64,000 bases of DNA from Ursus arctos. Lineage: Eukaryota > Chordata > Mammalia > Carnivora > Ursidae. The notes below the pieces were generated by a model, which saw only the letters and a program-made list of their open reading frames with translations, did no database searches and had not been told where the DNA came from. Below, one piece after another: positions 11,187-22,099 of the stretch. Position 1 is the stretch's first letter. Each line of letters starts with the position of its first letter. Where the stretch lies: NCBI RefSeq assembly GCF_023065955.2, contig NW_026623067.1, forward strand, positions 57,978,444-58,042,443, written 5' to 3'. Made by a program: the position numbers and the translations under genes.

Positions 11187-12985
11187 TCAACAAAAACCAG
11201 AACCCTGCCCTCAGTTTGTGGGATAAGAGAAATTAGCAGCTCGAATGGACCACCTTGACTGTACTTCTTCCTGCAGCCCAGACGTCCACCCAAGGTGGGG
11301 CAGCCTCCAAGTAGTGGCATGCCTTTAACCTCTCTTTCTGAGATGAGATCTGTCTCCACACCCCACCCTGGAGTGCATTTCTGGGGAGCTGGAAGCAGAG
11401 GGTCTTCTATGGGGCCCTCCGTAAAGCACCATTCCTCTTGTTCTCCTGAGAGCCCTGGTTAGCTGACCTTCCAGGCACGATGAAAGATAGCTTTTTTGGG
11501 TTTATTTTCCCCAGACAGTTGGAGGAATGTTGTTCTGGGCTAATGTTCAGTGGGTTTGTGTTTTTGTTGCTGTATGGTGCTTTGCTATAGTGGTATTACC
11601 ATATTTTGGAAGTTTTCTAAACCATTGCCCATGCACCCAGGGGTGACTATTAAAATGATGAGGACATTTTTATAAATCACAAAAATAAATAAATGTATAA
11701 AAGCACAGTTAGTAAAATGAGCAAAACTAACTCAGCTAAAAAAAACAACTGAAAGTGTTTCTCAGAATCTGAGTTTTGTGCCTAAAAAGAAGTCCATGGG
11801 GAAAAGAATTGTACATTTTAAGGAAAAAAATAAGTATATATGAATAATATGATAAATGGTAAATGCTGACTTTGTATATTTTATTTTTGTATTCAGATGG
11901 AAGAAATATGGATAGAAAAAATTAAGCAGATATGTACTAGGAATAACTATAATGTTATATCTTATTGATATATAATCATTGTTTTGCTAGAATCAAACCA
12001 TGACAATTTTTTTCTTTTTAAGTTGCTTTAAGAAAAATGGTCTTTTTGTTCTTTCTCATCAAATAGCTATGACCTTTACCATATCTGAAGGCCTACCAGC
12101 ATAAGAGATTATGGCCGGAGCCTGCTAAGAAAATTCTGGGTCATCTGCTCACCCCCTCTATCTCCTTCTCCCCATCCCCTGCTTCCACCCGACGCACCCA
12201 TCCACTGCTTGGCCAGGAGCATGGCCTTTACTAGTTGAGGGCCTCACTGACTGCACATAAACTTAATCCTTGTCTCCCTGGTCATCCCTGAAAATACACA
12301 TAAGTGGTTTTCCAAAAGAAAAGAAACTGATTGTCAAATGTTCCGTGTGCTGGGAAAAATTTCCATGACCAAGTGAATATATATAGAGGAACTAAAAATT
12401 AAGTGCTTAATAATTCATTCATGGGCAAAAATTCAACCACTTACAGGTTGACAGAAGTTTTTAACTGTGTATTTTACTTTCGATATTTTAGGGGCAGGCA
12501 GGTCTTTTGGCTCTCACATGGGAGAGGGAGACAGGAAAGTGAATGTGGAGGTACTTCCCACTTGTAGGGCTCCCCCAGGCTCTTTAAGGTTCCCCAAACA
12601 GTGGTCCTGACCCTGGCCTGGGCCCCCGTCTACTAGCACAGGGGCTGGGCAGAGTCAGTGGCATAGGCTCCTTATGGATGATTGCAGTTATAAACCTTGG
12701 GCAAGACCTAAAGAAAGCAGGCTTCAGGCCAGTTGAACTTGAACTAGCTTTGTTTTAAATGCCAAAGCAGATGGGCCATGAGAGTCATCCTACTACATCC
12801 CACATGATTAGTGGAGGGGGAAGCTGGTGCCACGGTGCAAACTATGAAGAGGCAGATGGTCAAAGGGCAAGCCTTCTGCCAACTGTAGAATTGATAAGAC
12901 TCTGATCACTTATGGAACTTTCAGTTCTCGTGTGTGTGGTCTGAAAAATCTAAGTGTGTGTTTTGGGGAGATGGGGGGAGAGGGC
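11187..12985. other. unique AT-rich sequence
   Basis: No interspersed repeat family recognised; 11640-12060 is particularly AT-rich. No open frame longer than 60 codons lies wholly inside it, which argues against a hidden coding exon of size. Confidence 0.5.
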
Positions 12986-13238
12986 AGACAGAATCCAAAC
13001 AGCAACTGCATCCGAATTTGTTTTTAACTATGCCAAATGCATGTGGAGTAACAGAATCAACCCATTTTCTCGAGCAGAAAGAATTCTTTTGCTTTCAAAC
13101 ACCAACCAGGTAAAAGTGGTCTCAAAAATGATTAGAAATGCAGCCGCTATTCCGCTGTGGTTATTCTTTCTAATCACACACAAAATTGTGAGTACTTTCT
13201 ATAAATTACTTGCAGGTAATTAAGTCCTTTAGATTCAT
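12986..13238. promoter_or_regulatory. candidate conserved non-coding element
   Basis: Non-repetitive block with dense recognisable cores: atgattag near 13128, a RUNX-like tgtggtta at 13156-13163, ctaatcacac near 13170 and gtaattaag near 13216, plus CpGs that have survived in AT-rich DNA (ctcgag near 13070, gccgctattccgctg near 13143). That mixture is typical of developmental enhancers. Conservation has not been tested. The 89-codon frame at 12954-13223 overlaps it and resembles no known protein. Confidence 0.35.
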
Positions 13239-13239
13239 C

Positions 13240-15035
13240 CTGTGAAGGCGGCAGTCTTATTGGGCAATGTTTGTCCTAGAATAGCTGTTGAGATCCTACC
13301 AGGAACAAAAAACTTGCATGATTCTTTAGCTCATAATCCAGTTTATTTTCTCAAGATGACATTTGCGCATCACATTGATGCAAATAGCAAGGCAAGCAGC
13401 TCTGGGTCAACAGCCAGAAAATGGAGCTCCCAGACCTCACCACAGGTAGAGAACGATCAGACAATGCATTTGCCCCCCCCACCCCCGAACCCCTCCAAAC
13501 ACACAGACATATACCATGAATTCCAGATTTGCCCTTCAGTCATTTTCTGGTACCCACTCCACCAGCAGAATGGGCAGGAAAAGAAGCACAAAGCTGAGCC
13601 AGGCCCCATCTAGCTACTGACTTCCTAGTCTCCTCTTCTAGTTTCTTCTCTGACATGACCTGAAGATCACTTGGGTCTTGGAAAGCCAGTGTCTTCCTCG
13701 TTCTGTACCCTCAGCAATACTATGCAAGCCCTTCCAACTCCTTAACGGACATGGATATCCTAAGTTTTCTAAGGCTCTTCTCCCTAAGCAAATTAGAGAC
13801 TCCAAATGGGCAGGAAACACCTTCTGGGCCTTCATCATTGCTAGTACAGGGATAAGCAGCAGCAGCCCCTCAAAAACAAATTGTGGGAGGAGTCTCTTTG
13901 GTGTAATTTTTGGTCAGTTGTACCACGTGGACTAAGAAGGGCAAAAAAAAAACAAACATCAGGAATGACATGTCGTAAGGCAAAGTCAGCCACTATGAGG
14001 AACCCTGTTAAACTAAAAAAACCCTGTTTTTACAATTGTCCAGAATATGTGAGCACCATACTCTGAGATAATTCTGTTGTCTTTCTTCATGCTTCGTGGC
14101 TATGCTGACCATGAATACAAAGTAGAATCTTAACCCTAGATTCATTCCTTTTCAGGACAAACCTTCCAGCCCATCTTCGCTAATGGACTTAAACGGGCTT
14201 CTAGAGTTGGGGTCCTTTCACACTCTTTGTAGATTTGTTTTTAGCAGAAGTATGGAAACCGCCACAAAACAAAATGCCCAAGGATCCCAAAAGAGAGATT
14301 GTCCCTTTACAATTCAGACCTGTCTCCAAGTAGTTATGTAAATTCTCATTCTTTGTCATGATTTAATGAATTATTTGCTTTTTGAGCTTTAAGGGGTGAG
14401 GTCGGTTGGAATTTTCACTCCTTTTACCCCTGGAATAATTTGATGTAAAAAAAAAATTTAATTACTCATTTCCAGTACCTACGTAAGTCAAATAAAATAC
14501 GAAATCTACGGTGGGAGTAGGAATTTAGGGCTTGCCAGAAGAAGGGGTGTGGGGGAGCTTACTTCCTTTCACCTTTATCTGTGGGGACACAGGCTCTGGC
14601 CTTAGACCTTTATTTTCCTGCATTTACCCAGAAGCAGGCCTCGACCCTAATAGAGCTAGCAAAGGTCACTTTTCAGACCCTTAAGGCTAAGATTTGGGTC
14701 TTCCTTTGCAGAGGAGTCATTTACTGATTTTATGGCTTTCCACAGACAACTGTGACAGTATCTAGTACTAAGGTTTAAATGAACAACTGAATATTGCTCC
14801 CTTTGCACCTTCACCAAAACAGCCTTGGTCACATTTTGCACTGGGTGGAAATCATTATGGTTTTCTCTTCTACCAACTCTTCCTCTGCTTGAAAGAGTAA
14901 GTCAGCATGGGATGCAGAGGAAATGGCTGATTTCTACCGGGACGCTGGGATAATAACCCAAGCATCAGTCACCCCACCCCGACCTGGGCTCAGGGTCTGC
15001 TCCCCAGACCAAACTTGGAAGAAGCCTGGCGTGGG
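13240..15035. other. unique non-coding sequence
   Basis: No repeat or gene recognised. A C-rich stretch near 13470-13490 and A runs near 13947 and 14448 are low-complexity. Open frames up to 123 codons (13242-13613) lack any motif I know. Confidence 0.5.
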
Positions 15036-15039
15036 AAAT

Positions 15040-17480
15040 GAACCTGCCACCGACCTGCGGCTTTTCGCCGCCCGCGTGGATTAAGTAACACCCGCAAAAT
15101 CAGCATTTGTACACATGCCAGGCGCTGATTATGGGCCTCTCAGCCAGGGCAGCGGACGGGATTTCAGAGCAATTTCTCCGATTACTCAGCCCCAGGACAG
15201 GCGGATGCGTCTCTAGGCACACTCCTGGGCGTGCGGAGGCCCCTATGCAGCCACCTCGCAGCCCCAGCCGGTGCCCACCGCGGGCCGGAACGAGACGGCC
15301 ACCCAGCAGCGCCGCGTCCGCCAGCGCTTCACGCTCCACCGCCCGGATCTCTTTCCGCGCTCCCCAGTCCCGGCAGGGACACTTCGCCCTCCTGGGAGCA
15401 CCAAATCGTCTCCCTGCCACCCGCGAAACCGCCACATGGCCGCTGAGCCGCCTACGTCTCCACCCATCCTCAATCTTCGCACGACACCGGTCACAGACCA
15501 CCCCACCCCGGCTCGCGCCTCTTCCCTGAGGGTTTGTGGTCTGTCACTTGGGAAACTGGGCCCACAGCTCGGGATGGTGGTGCGGAGAAAAGAGACAAAT
15601 TCGTCTTCGGAGCAGGAGGAGCAGCGGCGGCGGGGCGGCGGGGGAGGGGGGGGTCACTCAGTGTCAGCCTAGCCCAGCCCGCGGAAACCAGAAAGCGTCG
15701 GGGTTCCCCCCTTCCTGCGACACGACTGCGCCCGGGCTGCTCGACCGCCTCCCCCGACCCGTGCGTCTGCGTCTGTGGCCATCACCAGAAACCAATTGGT
15801 TTTCAAATAGTTAAGATAAACCTAGGATCTTAATTTCCTTTATGGGACCGACCACGCGGCTGTGTAAATGTCTCCTGACAGACGTAATGGAGGGTTATTA
15901 GCAGTACAAAGCCTGTCGGACCCGTAGCATTAGTTCAAGGGAATATTTCGGTGTCGCACCGAAATTGCTGTGCATGTAAACCAATTTCCCCGACAGAAGG
16001 GTAAACACAGACTCGTTTGAACCGCGAGATGAAAACAGATGGGATATCGCAAACAGTTCCCCAAAATACAACAGACTTCTGGGCCAATTACACGTGGTTA
16101 GCTCTGAATGGCAGAGGAAATAGTTTTCTTTGCTGCTAAATGTCACAAAAGTCACCTAAAGGCACAGAAGGGGGCCGCTTTGTTTTTGCGAAACTTGCTA
16201 AAATTAATCTGTGCTGGAGACACTTGTGAAAAGCAGGACAACCTCCCCTCCCCGCCGCCGCGTTTCAGGCCTTTGTGGAGGCCAGAAGCCCGGGTCGGAT
16301 CCCGGCTCAAGGGTTTCGAAGTGTGCGTCTGCTAGATGAGAAAACGGGGTAAGAGAAGGAAAATCTAGCTGGCGCATGCCAACCCGGAGGGTCTAAGGAG
16401 TGCCCAGGGGGTCCGCCCCCCACCCCCGCCCGTCCCGAGCACAGATGGGGCGGAAATGGCCCCCTCTGAGCTGACGGGGCCTCCGCCTCCTCTCTCCGCC
16501 CGTAGGTGTGCGTTCCTCCCTCCGCACGCCCGCCTCGGGCCTGGCAGAGCAAGAAAACGGGAGAAGGAGGCTGCCATCGATCCTTGCGGACGAGGTCAGG
16601 GCTGCACCACGTGCACAAATAGCACGGAGCCAGGCCGAGGGCTCCGGGGAAGGGCCACCCAGCCGAAGTCCTCCAGAAAAATCCCGAGCGACCACAAGAG
16701 CAGGCCACAGTGCGGGAGGGCAGAGGCCTGGCTCGGAGCGGGTTCGGGCCTAGAGGGCGGCGCGCCGCAGCCGGGCCTCTCCGCGGGGCTGGCGGCGAGC
16801 ACCGAGCTCCGGACCGGTGCCGGGCGCCGAGACTAAGGGAAGGCCGTGGGCCGGGCCGGGCCGGCACCCCAAGGGGAAAGCCGCAGAGACCGTCTGCCCG
16901 GCCCGAGTGCGACGCCTGCGGGCTAACGCCAGGGCGCGGCTGGAGGAGAGAGGGCAGGGCAGGGGTGCGCCCACTCCTGAGCCCCGGTCGCGCGCTGCGA
17001 AGGGCCCGGGTCACCGCGCAGCCGGGCTCCGGAAGCCGTGCTGGCGGGGCCGCCGGGCGGGAGGCCGGGGCCTGGGGCCGTCCGGCCGGAGGAAGCGGCT
17101 CGGGTAGCGCCGCCCCGCGCCCGGGAGCCGCGTGCAGGGTTCAGCCGTGTTTCGGTTGCCCTCTGACCTGACCCTGGGCGCACAAAGGCCTCCTGGGTGC
17201 GCAGCCATGGCCCAGCCTTCCAGTCGCTGCCAAATTAATGAGCCCACGTCAGGTTGGGTTTACAGCTCGGCCGGGACGCAGCCGAGTGGAAAATGAGCCC
17301 GGGGCCTCTCGGAGTTACCCGCACTAGCGACGAGGCGGTCTGGCGTCCTTGAGGCCCGGGAAGCCGAGGCCCGCACGGTTCTGCCTTCAGTTCTCCGCTC
17401 CGCTTCTTTCGCAGTCTCCTGAGGGAACAAGCCCGCCCCGGGAAACCTGCCGGCGTCTGCCCTGCTTTATTAAAACAACA
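15040..17480. promoter_or_regulatory. large CpG island (probable promoter/enhancer hub)
   Basis: CpG-dense, GC-rich DNA from about 15040 to 15780 and 16230 to 17480, around a more AT-rich core that also keeps many CpGs. GC-box-like runs occur at about 15632-15655, 16446-16453 and in 17030-17125. Surrounding kilobases are CpG-poor, so the island stands out sharply. Many long frames cross it (up to 235 codons, 16307-17014 minus; 153 codons, 16710-17171 plus), but they are Arg/Pro/Gly/Ala-rich in every frame and strand, as expected where GC content suppresses stops. No known protein, TATA box or splice pattern was recognised. A CpG-island promoter of a non-coding RNA or alternative first exon is possible; transcript direction is unknown. 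Confidence 0.85.
15781..16230. promoter_or_regulatory. AT-richer core within the CpG island, candidate conserved element
   Basis: Between the two GC-rich shoulders lies about 450 bp with balanced composition, no repeat match and retained CpGs. It holds a perfect 9-bp inverted repeat (atttcggtg at 15945-15953, loop tcg, caccgaaat at 15957-15965), an E-box-like cacgtg at about 16091-16096 and a homeodomain-type core near 16201 (aaaattaatctg). This resembles ultraconserved-type elements beside developmental genes. Conservation is inferred, not measured. Confidence 0.4.
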
Positions 17481-17484
17481 CAGA

Positions 17485-18479
17485 TCCCACATTTAACATC
17501 CCAGCAGCACAGGCCAGGCATACTTGACACGGGTCGTTGGGTTGTGGCTTGGCGACCCTTTGGTGTCTTTGAGGCGCCCTTGGCTGCCGGGCTTTGGGGA
17601 CCGAGTTTGCGTTCCCCGGGAATCAGTTCCTCCTGACCAGGGCCCCAGGCCCGGGGTGCCTCTAACGAATAGGTACCCCCAAGGGAGTGGGGAATGGTTC
17701 ATCCCTTCCAAAAGCAAGGGCCTGGAAGGCCGACTTTGAGTGGAGACATTTTCAATCTGCTGTTGGGGGCGGTTTCGGAAAGCCAAAGAGAAGTCGAAAA
17801 GGGATTTGGTGTTTATTTTGAGTAAGTCGATCTGCTAAGTTCATCCTGAAGTCCGGAAGACTAGCTTTCTGTGCTAGGGGTTCTGCGTTCTTACTGCTCT
17901 TTAAACGTTGTGGGGAAATCAGCCCAAGAAAAGTGACTAAACGTGAAGCTGATAAGGCTTAAGGCACTGATTTATCTTATTCCTTCCAAATTTTTCAAAT
18001 ATACTAAAAGCAAGCACTTTTAAAACACTCAAAAGATCAGAAGTGTGATGCTCGTAAGAAGCCCTCTTTCCCTGCAGCTTTGTTTGCTGTTGAGGACTAA
18101 GAAGGTTAGGAACTGGGAAGAACTGGTGTGACTGTTGACACTGAATCACATGTCACTCCTGCTACTTTCTCATCCTTGCGTCAAAGAGCACTGCCTTTCA
18201 GAAGTGGAGGGCCCTGCTACACACCCCTTTTCTTCTGGTGCCCTAAGCAAGGGCAGCACTAGGTCATCTCTCATACCCTGCCACCCCCTTACTCATCAGT
18301 TTCCCTTCTCTAGATTCCACTCACATGCCTCCTGCCACCCATTGGGCACTTCTGAGCCTTGCAGACCCGGTTACCCTAAGCCCACACCTCCTCTGAAATC
18401 TCCGTGTACTTGGAAGGTCAAGTTGCCTTCATGATGTCAAGCAGTCATTACCTTTAAAGTGTTAAGAATCTCAAAGAGT
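17485..18479. other. unique non-coding sequence downstream of CpG island
   Basis: CpG density falls steadily after 17480, with a last GC-box-like gggggcggtttcgg near 17764. No gene or repeat recognised. Confidence 0.5.
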
Positions 18480-18625
18480 GCACACCAGTAAACTCTGATG
18501 TACTATAATTATCTTTTTTGGTAAACGACCTATCTCCTCAACTAAAAGTTAAACCCCTTGGGGACAGTGACCAAGATCAGTTGTCTGTATTGTCTCACAG
18601 TACAGTGCCAGATCAAGAAATGTTA
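18480..18625 (+). repeat. L2-like fragment
   Basis: The block aaaccccttggggacagtga, then tgtattgtctcacagtacag, has the order of an L2 3' end (assigned from memory). Diverged and incomplete. Confidence 0.4.
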
Positions 18626-18972
18626 CCTATGTGGACCCCACAACTAAAATTAATACACTCTCCTCAAAAATGTTAAGAACTAGAGTGGTGGTGGTGGGAG
18701 GAGATACCAACTCATCCCTCATCATTCCTGCTTCATTCTACTTTATGTCAATAAACTTGCTTCTCTGCTGAATCCAAAGCGATAGAGTACTGCTGAAGAA
18801 ATTGAAATTTTGATTGGAGGAGGAGAAAGGAAGTGGGTAAAGGTGAAGAAACATGGGAAGGCAGAGGGTTTTAAGAAATAATAGAGATAGGCATCAATAC
18901 AAAGTGAGGGTCCCTAAGGAGACAGGAGGGCACGAGGAATTAGGGAGTGAGAAGACCACTCAAAGGTGGGCC

Positions 18973-18992
18973 AGAGAGAGAGAGAGAGAGAG
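18973..18992 (+). repeat. (GA)n microsatellite
   Basis: About ten GA units in a row. Low complexity. Confidence 0.9.
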
Positions 18993-19027
18993 ATGTGGAC
19001 CAATGCCAAGGACAAATTTCACCTCCT

Positions 19028-19195
19028 GAGAGGCAATATAGTATTGTGGCTAAGAGCTTGTGTTCATCATTCTGTCTGTATGCCCCTACACAAATTATAA
19101 AACCCTACGAGCTTCAGTTTCCTCACCTGTAAAATGAGGATAGTAATAATACTTTAATCACATAGTTATGAGGATTAAATAAAATAACACACAAT
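19028..19195 (+). repeat. MIR SINE
   Basis: Sense-strand MIR: tagtattgtggctaagagct head, then the cagtttcctcacctgtaaaa core, then gaggattaaataaaataaca. Ancient; boundaries approximate. Confidence 0.85.
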
Positions 19196-19329
19196 TTCAC
19201 CTGGGGCATCATGTCATTCCTCTCTGCTCTAATATTACAATTTTCCTAATTGGTAGATTGTGAAGTGGGGGGAAATGCTTTTTTTTTTCCCCTCTGAAGT
19301 ACGAGAAAGTGATTTTAAGCTATTTTAAG

Positions 19330-20038
19330 GAAAACCTTTAACAAAAGACAAAAGCCAAAATGGAAAAATAAGTAACTGGGAGGAATTAGAGAAAAGTTTA
19401 AAAACACACACACGCATACACACACACACGAATCCTCCAAGTAAAATCCTTAGAGAAATGAGAGAAAGTATTGCATCCATGGAATTAGAAAAAGACGCAA
19501 TAAAAGAGAAACATTAAAGAAAACTAGAAGAATAATATAGGAAGTCCAACATTCAAACAATTCCAGGAAGAAAGCAGGGAGATAATAGAGGGGGATTTTT
19601 TTTTTTTCAAAGAAACAGTACAAGAAAATTTCCCAGAACTTACTGGGATAAGTTCTCAGACTAGAAGGACTAATTGGGTGCCCAGCACAAGGAATGATAA
19701 AAGACTTACACCAAAGGACATTTTCATGAAATTTCAGAAATTCATGAATAAATAGAAACTTCAAAACACTTCCAGAAAAAACTCGGGTCCCATACCAAAA
19801 AACAGAAGTCAGAATGGCATTGAACGTCTCCAAAATAACACTAGGAGTGAAAAGAAAATAGAGCAATGACTTTACAATTCTAAGGAAAAATTTCCAGTCC
19901 AGAATTCTATATCCAGCTGAATACCCATCAAATATGCTGATGGAATAAAGACATTTTCAAATACAAAATTCTCGAAATTTTATCTCCATGTACTCTGCAA
20001 CATACATAGCTGACCCACCGAACAGCCAACCCCATCTT
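19330..20038 (+). repeat. HAL1 (half-L1) LINE fragment
   Basis: The blocks aagaaaatttcccagaactt, gggtgcccagcacaaggaat, agaattctatatccagctga and ggaataaagacattttcaaa are in the order I remember for HAL1, an ancient LINE that keeps only an ORF1-like gene. Its frame is broken here; a minus-strand frame of 138 codons (19450-19866) is the antisense reading and not a gene. A (CA)n tract lies inside at 19403-19430. The left boundary is uncertain. Confidence 0.75.
19403..19430 (+). repeat. (CA)n microsatellite, imperfect
   Basis: CA repeats with a gcat interruption, inside HAL1-like sequence. Confidence 0.85.
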
Positions 20039-20056
20039 TCTTTCATATTATTTTTT

Positions 20057-20244
20057 TCATTTTTTAAAGCTTTTATTTATTTATTTGACAGAAAGAGAGC
20101 ACAAGCAGGCAGAGCAGCCCACAGAGGGAGAGGGAGAAGCAGGCTCCCTGCTGAGCAGAGAGGCCTATGTTGGAATTGATCCCAGGACCCTGGGATCACC
20201 TGAGCCAAAGGCAGACGCTTAACCAACTGAGCCATCCAACCGCC
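20057..20244 (-). mobile_element. carnivoran SINE (SINEC), antisense, first of a same-site pair
   Basis: Reverse-complement SINE with a tttatttatttgacag tail at the left, acaagcaggcagagcag, gctccctgctgagcagagag middle and a head ending near ccatccaaccgcc. It lies between copies 1 (20039-20056) and 2 (20245-20262) of the 18-bp sequence tctttcatattatttttt. The poly-T part of that sequence is shared with the SINE tail, so a base or two at the join is ambiguous. Confidence 0.92.
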
Positions 20245-20262
20245 TCTTTCATATTATTTTTT

Positions 20263-20422
20263 TTTTTAAGATTTTTTTATTTACCTAAGAGAGAGAGAGC
20301 ACAGAGGGAGAGGGAGAAGCAGACTCCCCGCTGAGCAGAGAGCCCAATGCGGAGCTTGATTCCAGGGCCCTGAGATCATGACCTGAAGGCAGACACTTAA
20401 CCAACTGAGTCACCCAGGTACC
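20263..20422 (-). mobile_element. carnivoran SINE (SINEC), antisense, second of a same-site pair
   Basis: Shorter reverse-complement SINE (tail ttaagatttttttatttacc, middle gactccccgctgagcagaga, head gagtcacccaggtacc), flanked by copies 2 (20245-20262) and 3 (20423-20440) of tctttcatattatttttt. Internal sequence differs from the neighbouring SINE at many positions and it lacks some of the body, so it looks like a separate insertion and not a tandem copy. Confidence 0.9.
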
Positions 20423-20924
20423 TCTTTCATATTATTTTTTAAGGCATCATATAGCCATGCGCTTCTGGGAAGCCAAACCTTTACCCAGCCCTTTGGAGTA
20501 GCCTTGAATAATCGAAGCCAACAACTTGTAAATCCCTACTTTGTGCTGAAAACTGGCTTAGAAATGGGCATGAACCCAACTCAGGTCAATTAAGTCTGAG
20601 GAAAAGTATACTAGGAATATAGGGAGATTTTCTTCACCTCCAAAGAGGACATAAGGAAGGGACCTACTCTTTCTAGCCAGCCTCTGCATGTGCTTGTATG
20701 AGGACAGGATGCTCCAGGTTGCTGCTGCTATTTTATCAAGGAGAAAACCCAAATGCGAAGGATGGCAGAGAAGAAAGGTGAAAATAATCTGGGTACCTGA
20801 TGATGTCATTGAGCCACTGAATCATCAAACCTGAAACTAGCCAATATGCAGCCTTCATGGTACGTGAGTGCCAAATGCAAACTGTTTACTTATGCTCATC
20901 TCTAAGCTGAACTGTATGATCAAA

Positions 20925-21130
20925 GCAATAAAAATTCATAAAAATGCCTACCACTGATTGAGTACTTAGGTTTTGTTCTGTGGTCTTTTGATTAGTGGCT
21001 ACAGTAAACCTGTGAAGTAAATATGCTATGTCCATTTTGCACATCAGGAGATACAGTCTCAGAAAGTAGGTGAGTGACCTAGATTTGTACCCATCACTCT
21101 CTGACTGCAAGGCCTGAGTAACTGATTCTA
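20925..21130 (-). repeat. MIR-like fragment, antisense
   Basis: The blocks ctaccactgattgagtact, tccattttgcacatcaggag and gatacagtctcagaaagtag follow the antisense MIR order, ending at a ctctgactgcaaggcctgag block. Diverged. Confidence 0.65.
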
Positions 21131-21278
21131 TGCTCAGAATTTGTAGATGGTACTCAAATAGAGGATTGGCACCTATGTGAATCGGGCATGGGAAAATGTT
21201 TGGAAACAATATACTGACCTCAAACATGCACTTAATAACCACTTTTAGTTCACTTAGTTGTCACTATAGTTCAGATTT

Positions 21279-21779
21279 GTGGTAACCAAGCTCCAAAAAA
21301 GCCTCCAACAATCCTCACTTCCTGGTATTCGTGCACTCCCCTCCCATAATGAATTGACTAACCAATAGAATATCACAGATTTGACAACATGTAACTTCCA
21401 AGGCCAGGTCATAAAAGACACTGTGGCTTCTCCCTTGCTTTCTCTTGGATCATTCACTTGGGGGAAAGCCTGTTGCCATGTCATGCACACTGAAGAAGCC
21501 CTTTGGGGAAGCCCGTGGGTCAAGAAACGGAAACCTCCTGCCAACAGCCATGTGAGTGAGCTTTCTTGGAAGTGGATCCTCCAAGCCCACTCAGACCCTC
21601 AGAGGACTGCAACCCTGGTCAACACTTGACTGCAACTTCATGGAAGACCTTACGACAGAACCATCCAGCTAACTCACTCCTGAATTCTTGACTCACAGAA
21701 ATTGTGAGATAATAAATGGTTTTTTGTTTTAAGCTGCTTCATTTTGGGGTGATTCAGCACATAGCAATAGATAACACAC
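21279..21779 (+). repeat. MLT1-like (ERVL-MaLR) solo LTR
   Basis: A roughly 500-bp unit starting tgtggtaacc and ending at ca. Near its 3' end it has the diagnostic acagaaattgtgagataata, then aatggttttttgttttaagc, then gattcagcacatagcaatag block of MaLR LTRs, including an aataaa-type poly-A signal. No internal gag/pol adjoins it. Frames across it (21254-21544 minus, 21381-21629 plus) are incidental. Confidence 0.8.
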
Positions 21780-22099
21780 CAGGTAATGAAGTCAATGTTC
21801 TCTTGACTTTAAAGGCAAAAGGGGACCTTAGATTTATTACTTTATGTTTTTCAAGAAGACATACATGGTCCTCCTTACAACACTGTGAAAGGAGTAGAGA
21901 AAGTGTCATTTCAGAAAGCTGATCACCAGATGGACTTGCTCAAAGTACTTCAGTCAGCCAGGGACAAAACCAACAGAAAAGCAGTCTAGGTCCCTTTCAC
22001 CGAGCCTTTCCAGTATCTCTGTTTAGAAGTTGGCTTAGTCAGAAAGACCCTAAGAATCAGTACAAAAGAAAAAGTCCCCAGAGAGTCACTAACTTTAAA
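21780..22099. other. unique non-coding sequence
   Basis: No repeat or gene recognised. Confidence 0.4.

Noticed and set aside
11015..11359. 114-codon frame with repeated LPSF residues, and its plus-strand EGRK partner
   Set aside because: Direct translation of the GGAA microsatellite on either strand.
16307..17171. Long frames of 235 (minus) and 153 (plus) codons as possible proteins
   Set aside because: They lie in a CpG island, overlap on both strands, are Arg/Pro/Gly/Ala-rich in every phase and match no protein I know. GC content alone explains the lack of stops.
19450..19866. 138-codon minus-strand frame rich in Phe/Leu, membrane-like
   Set aside because: It is the antisense reading of A-rich HAL1 sequence, and the apparent hydrophobicity comes from TTT/CTT codons.
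20039..20440. CRISPR-like array: three identical 18-bp repeats with spacers
   Set aside because: The spacers are SINEs of about 160-190 bp and the repeats are target-site duplications. This is a mammalian genome.
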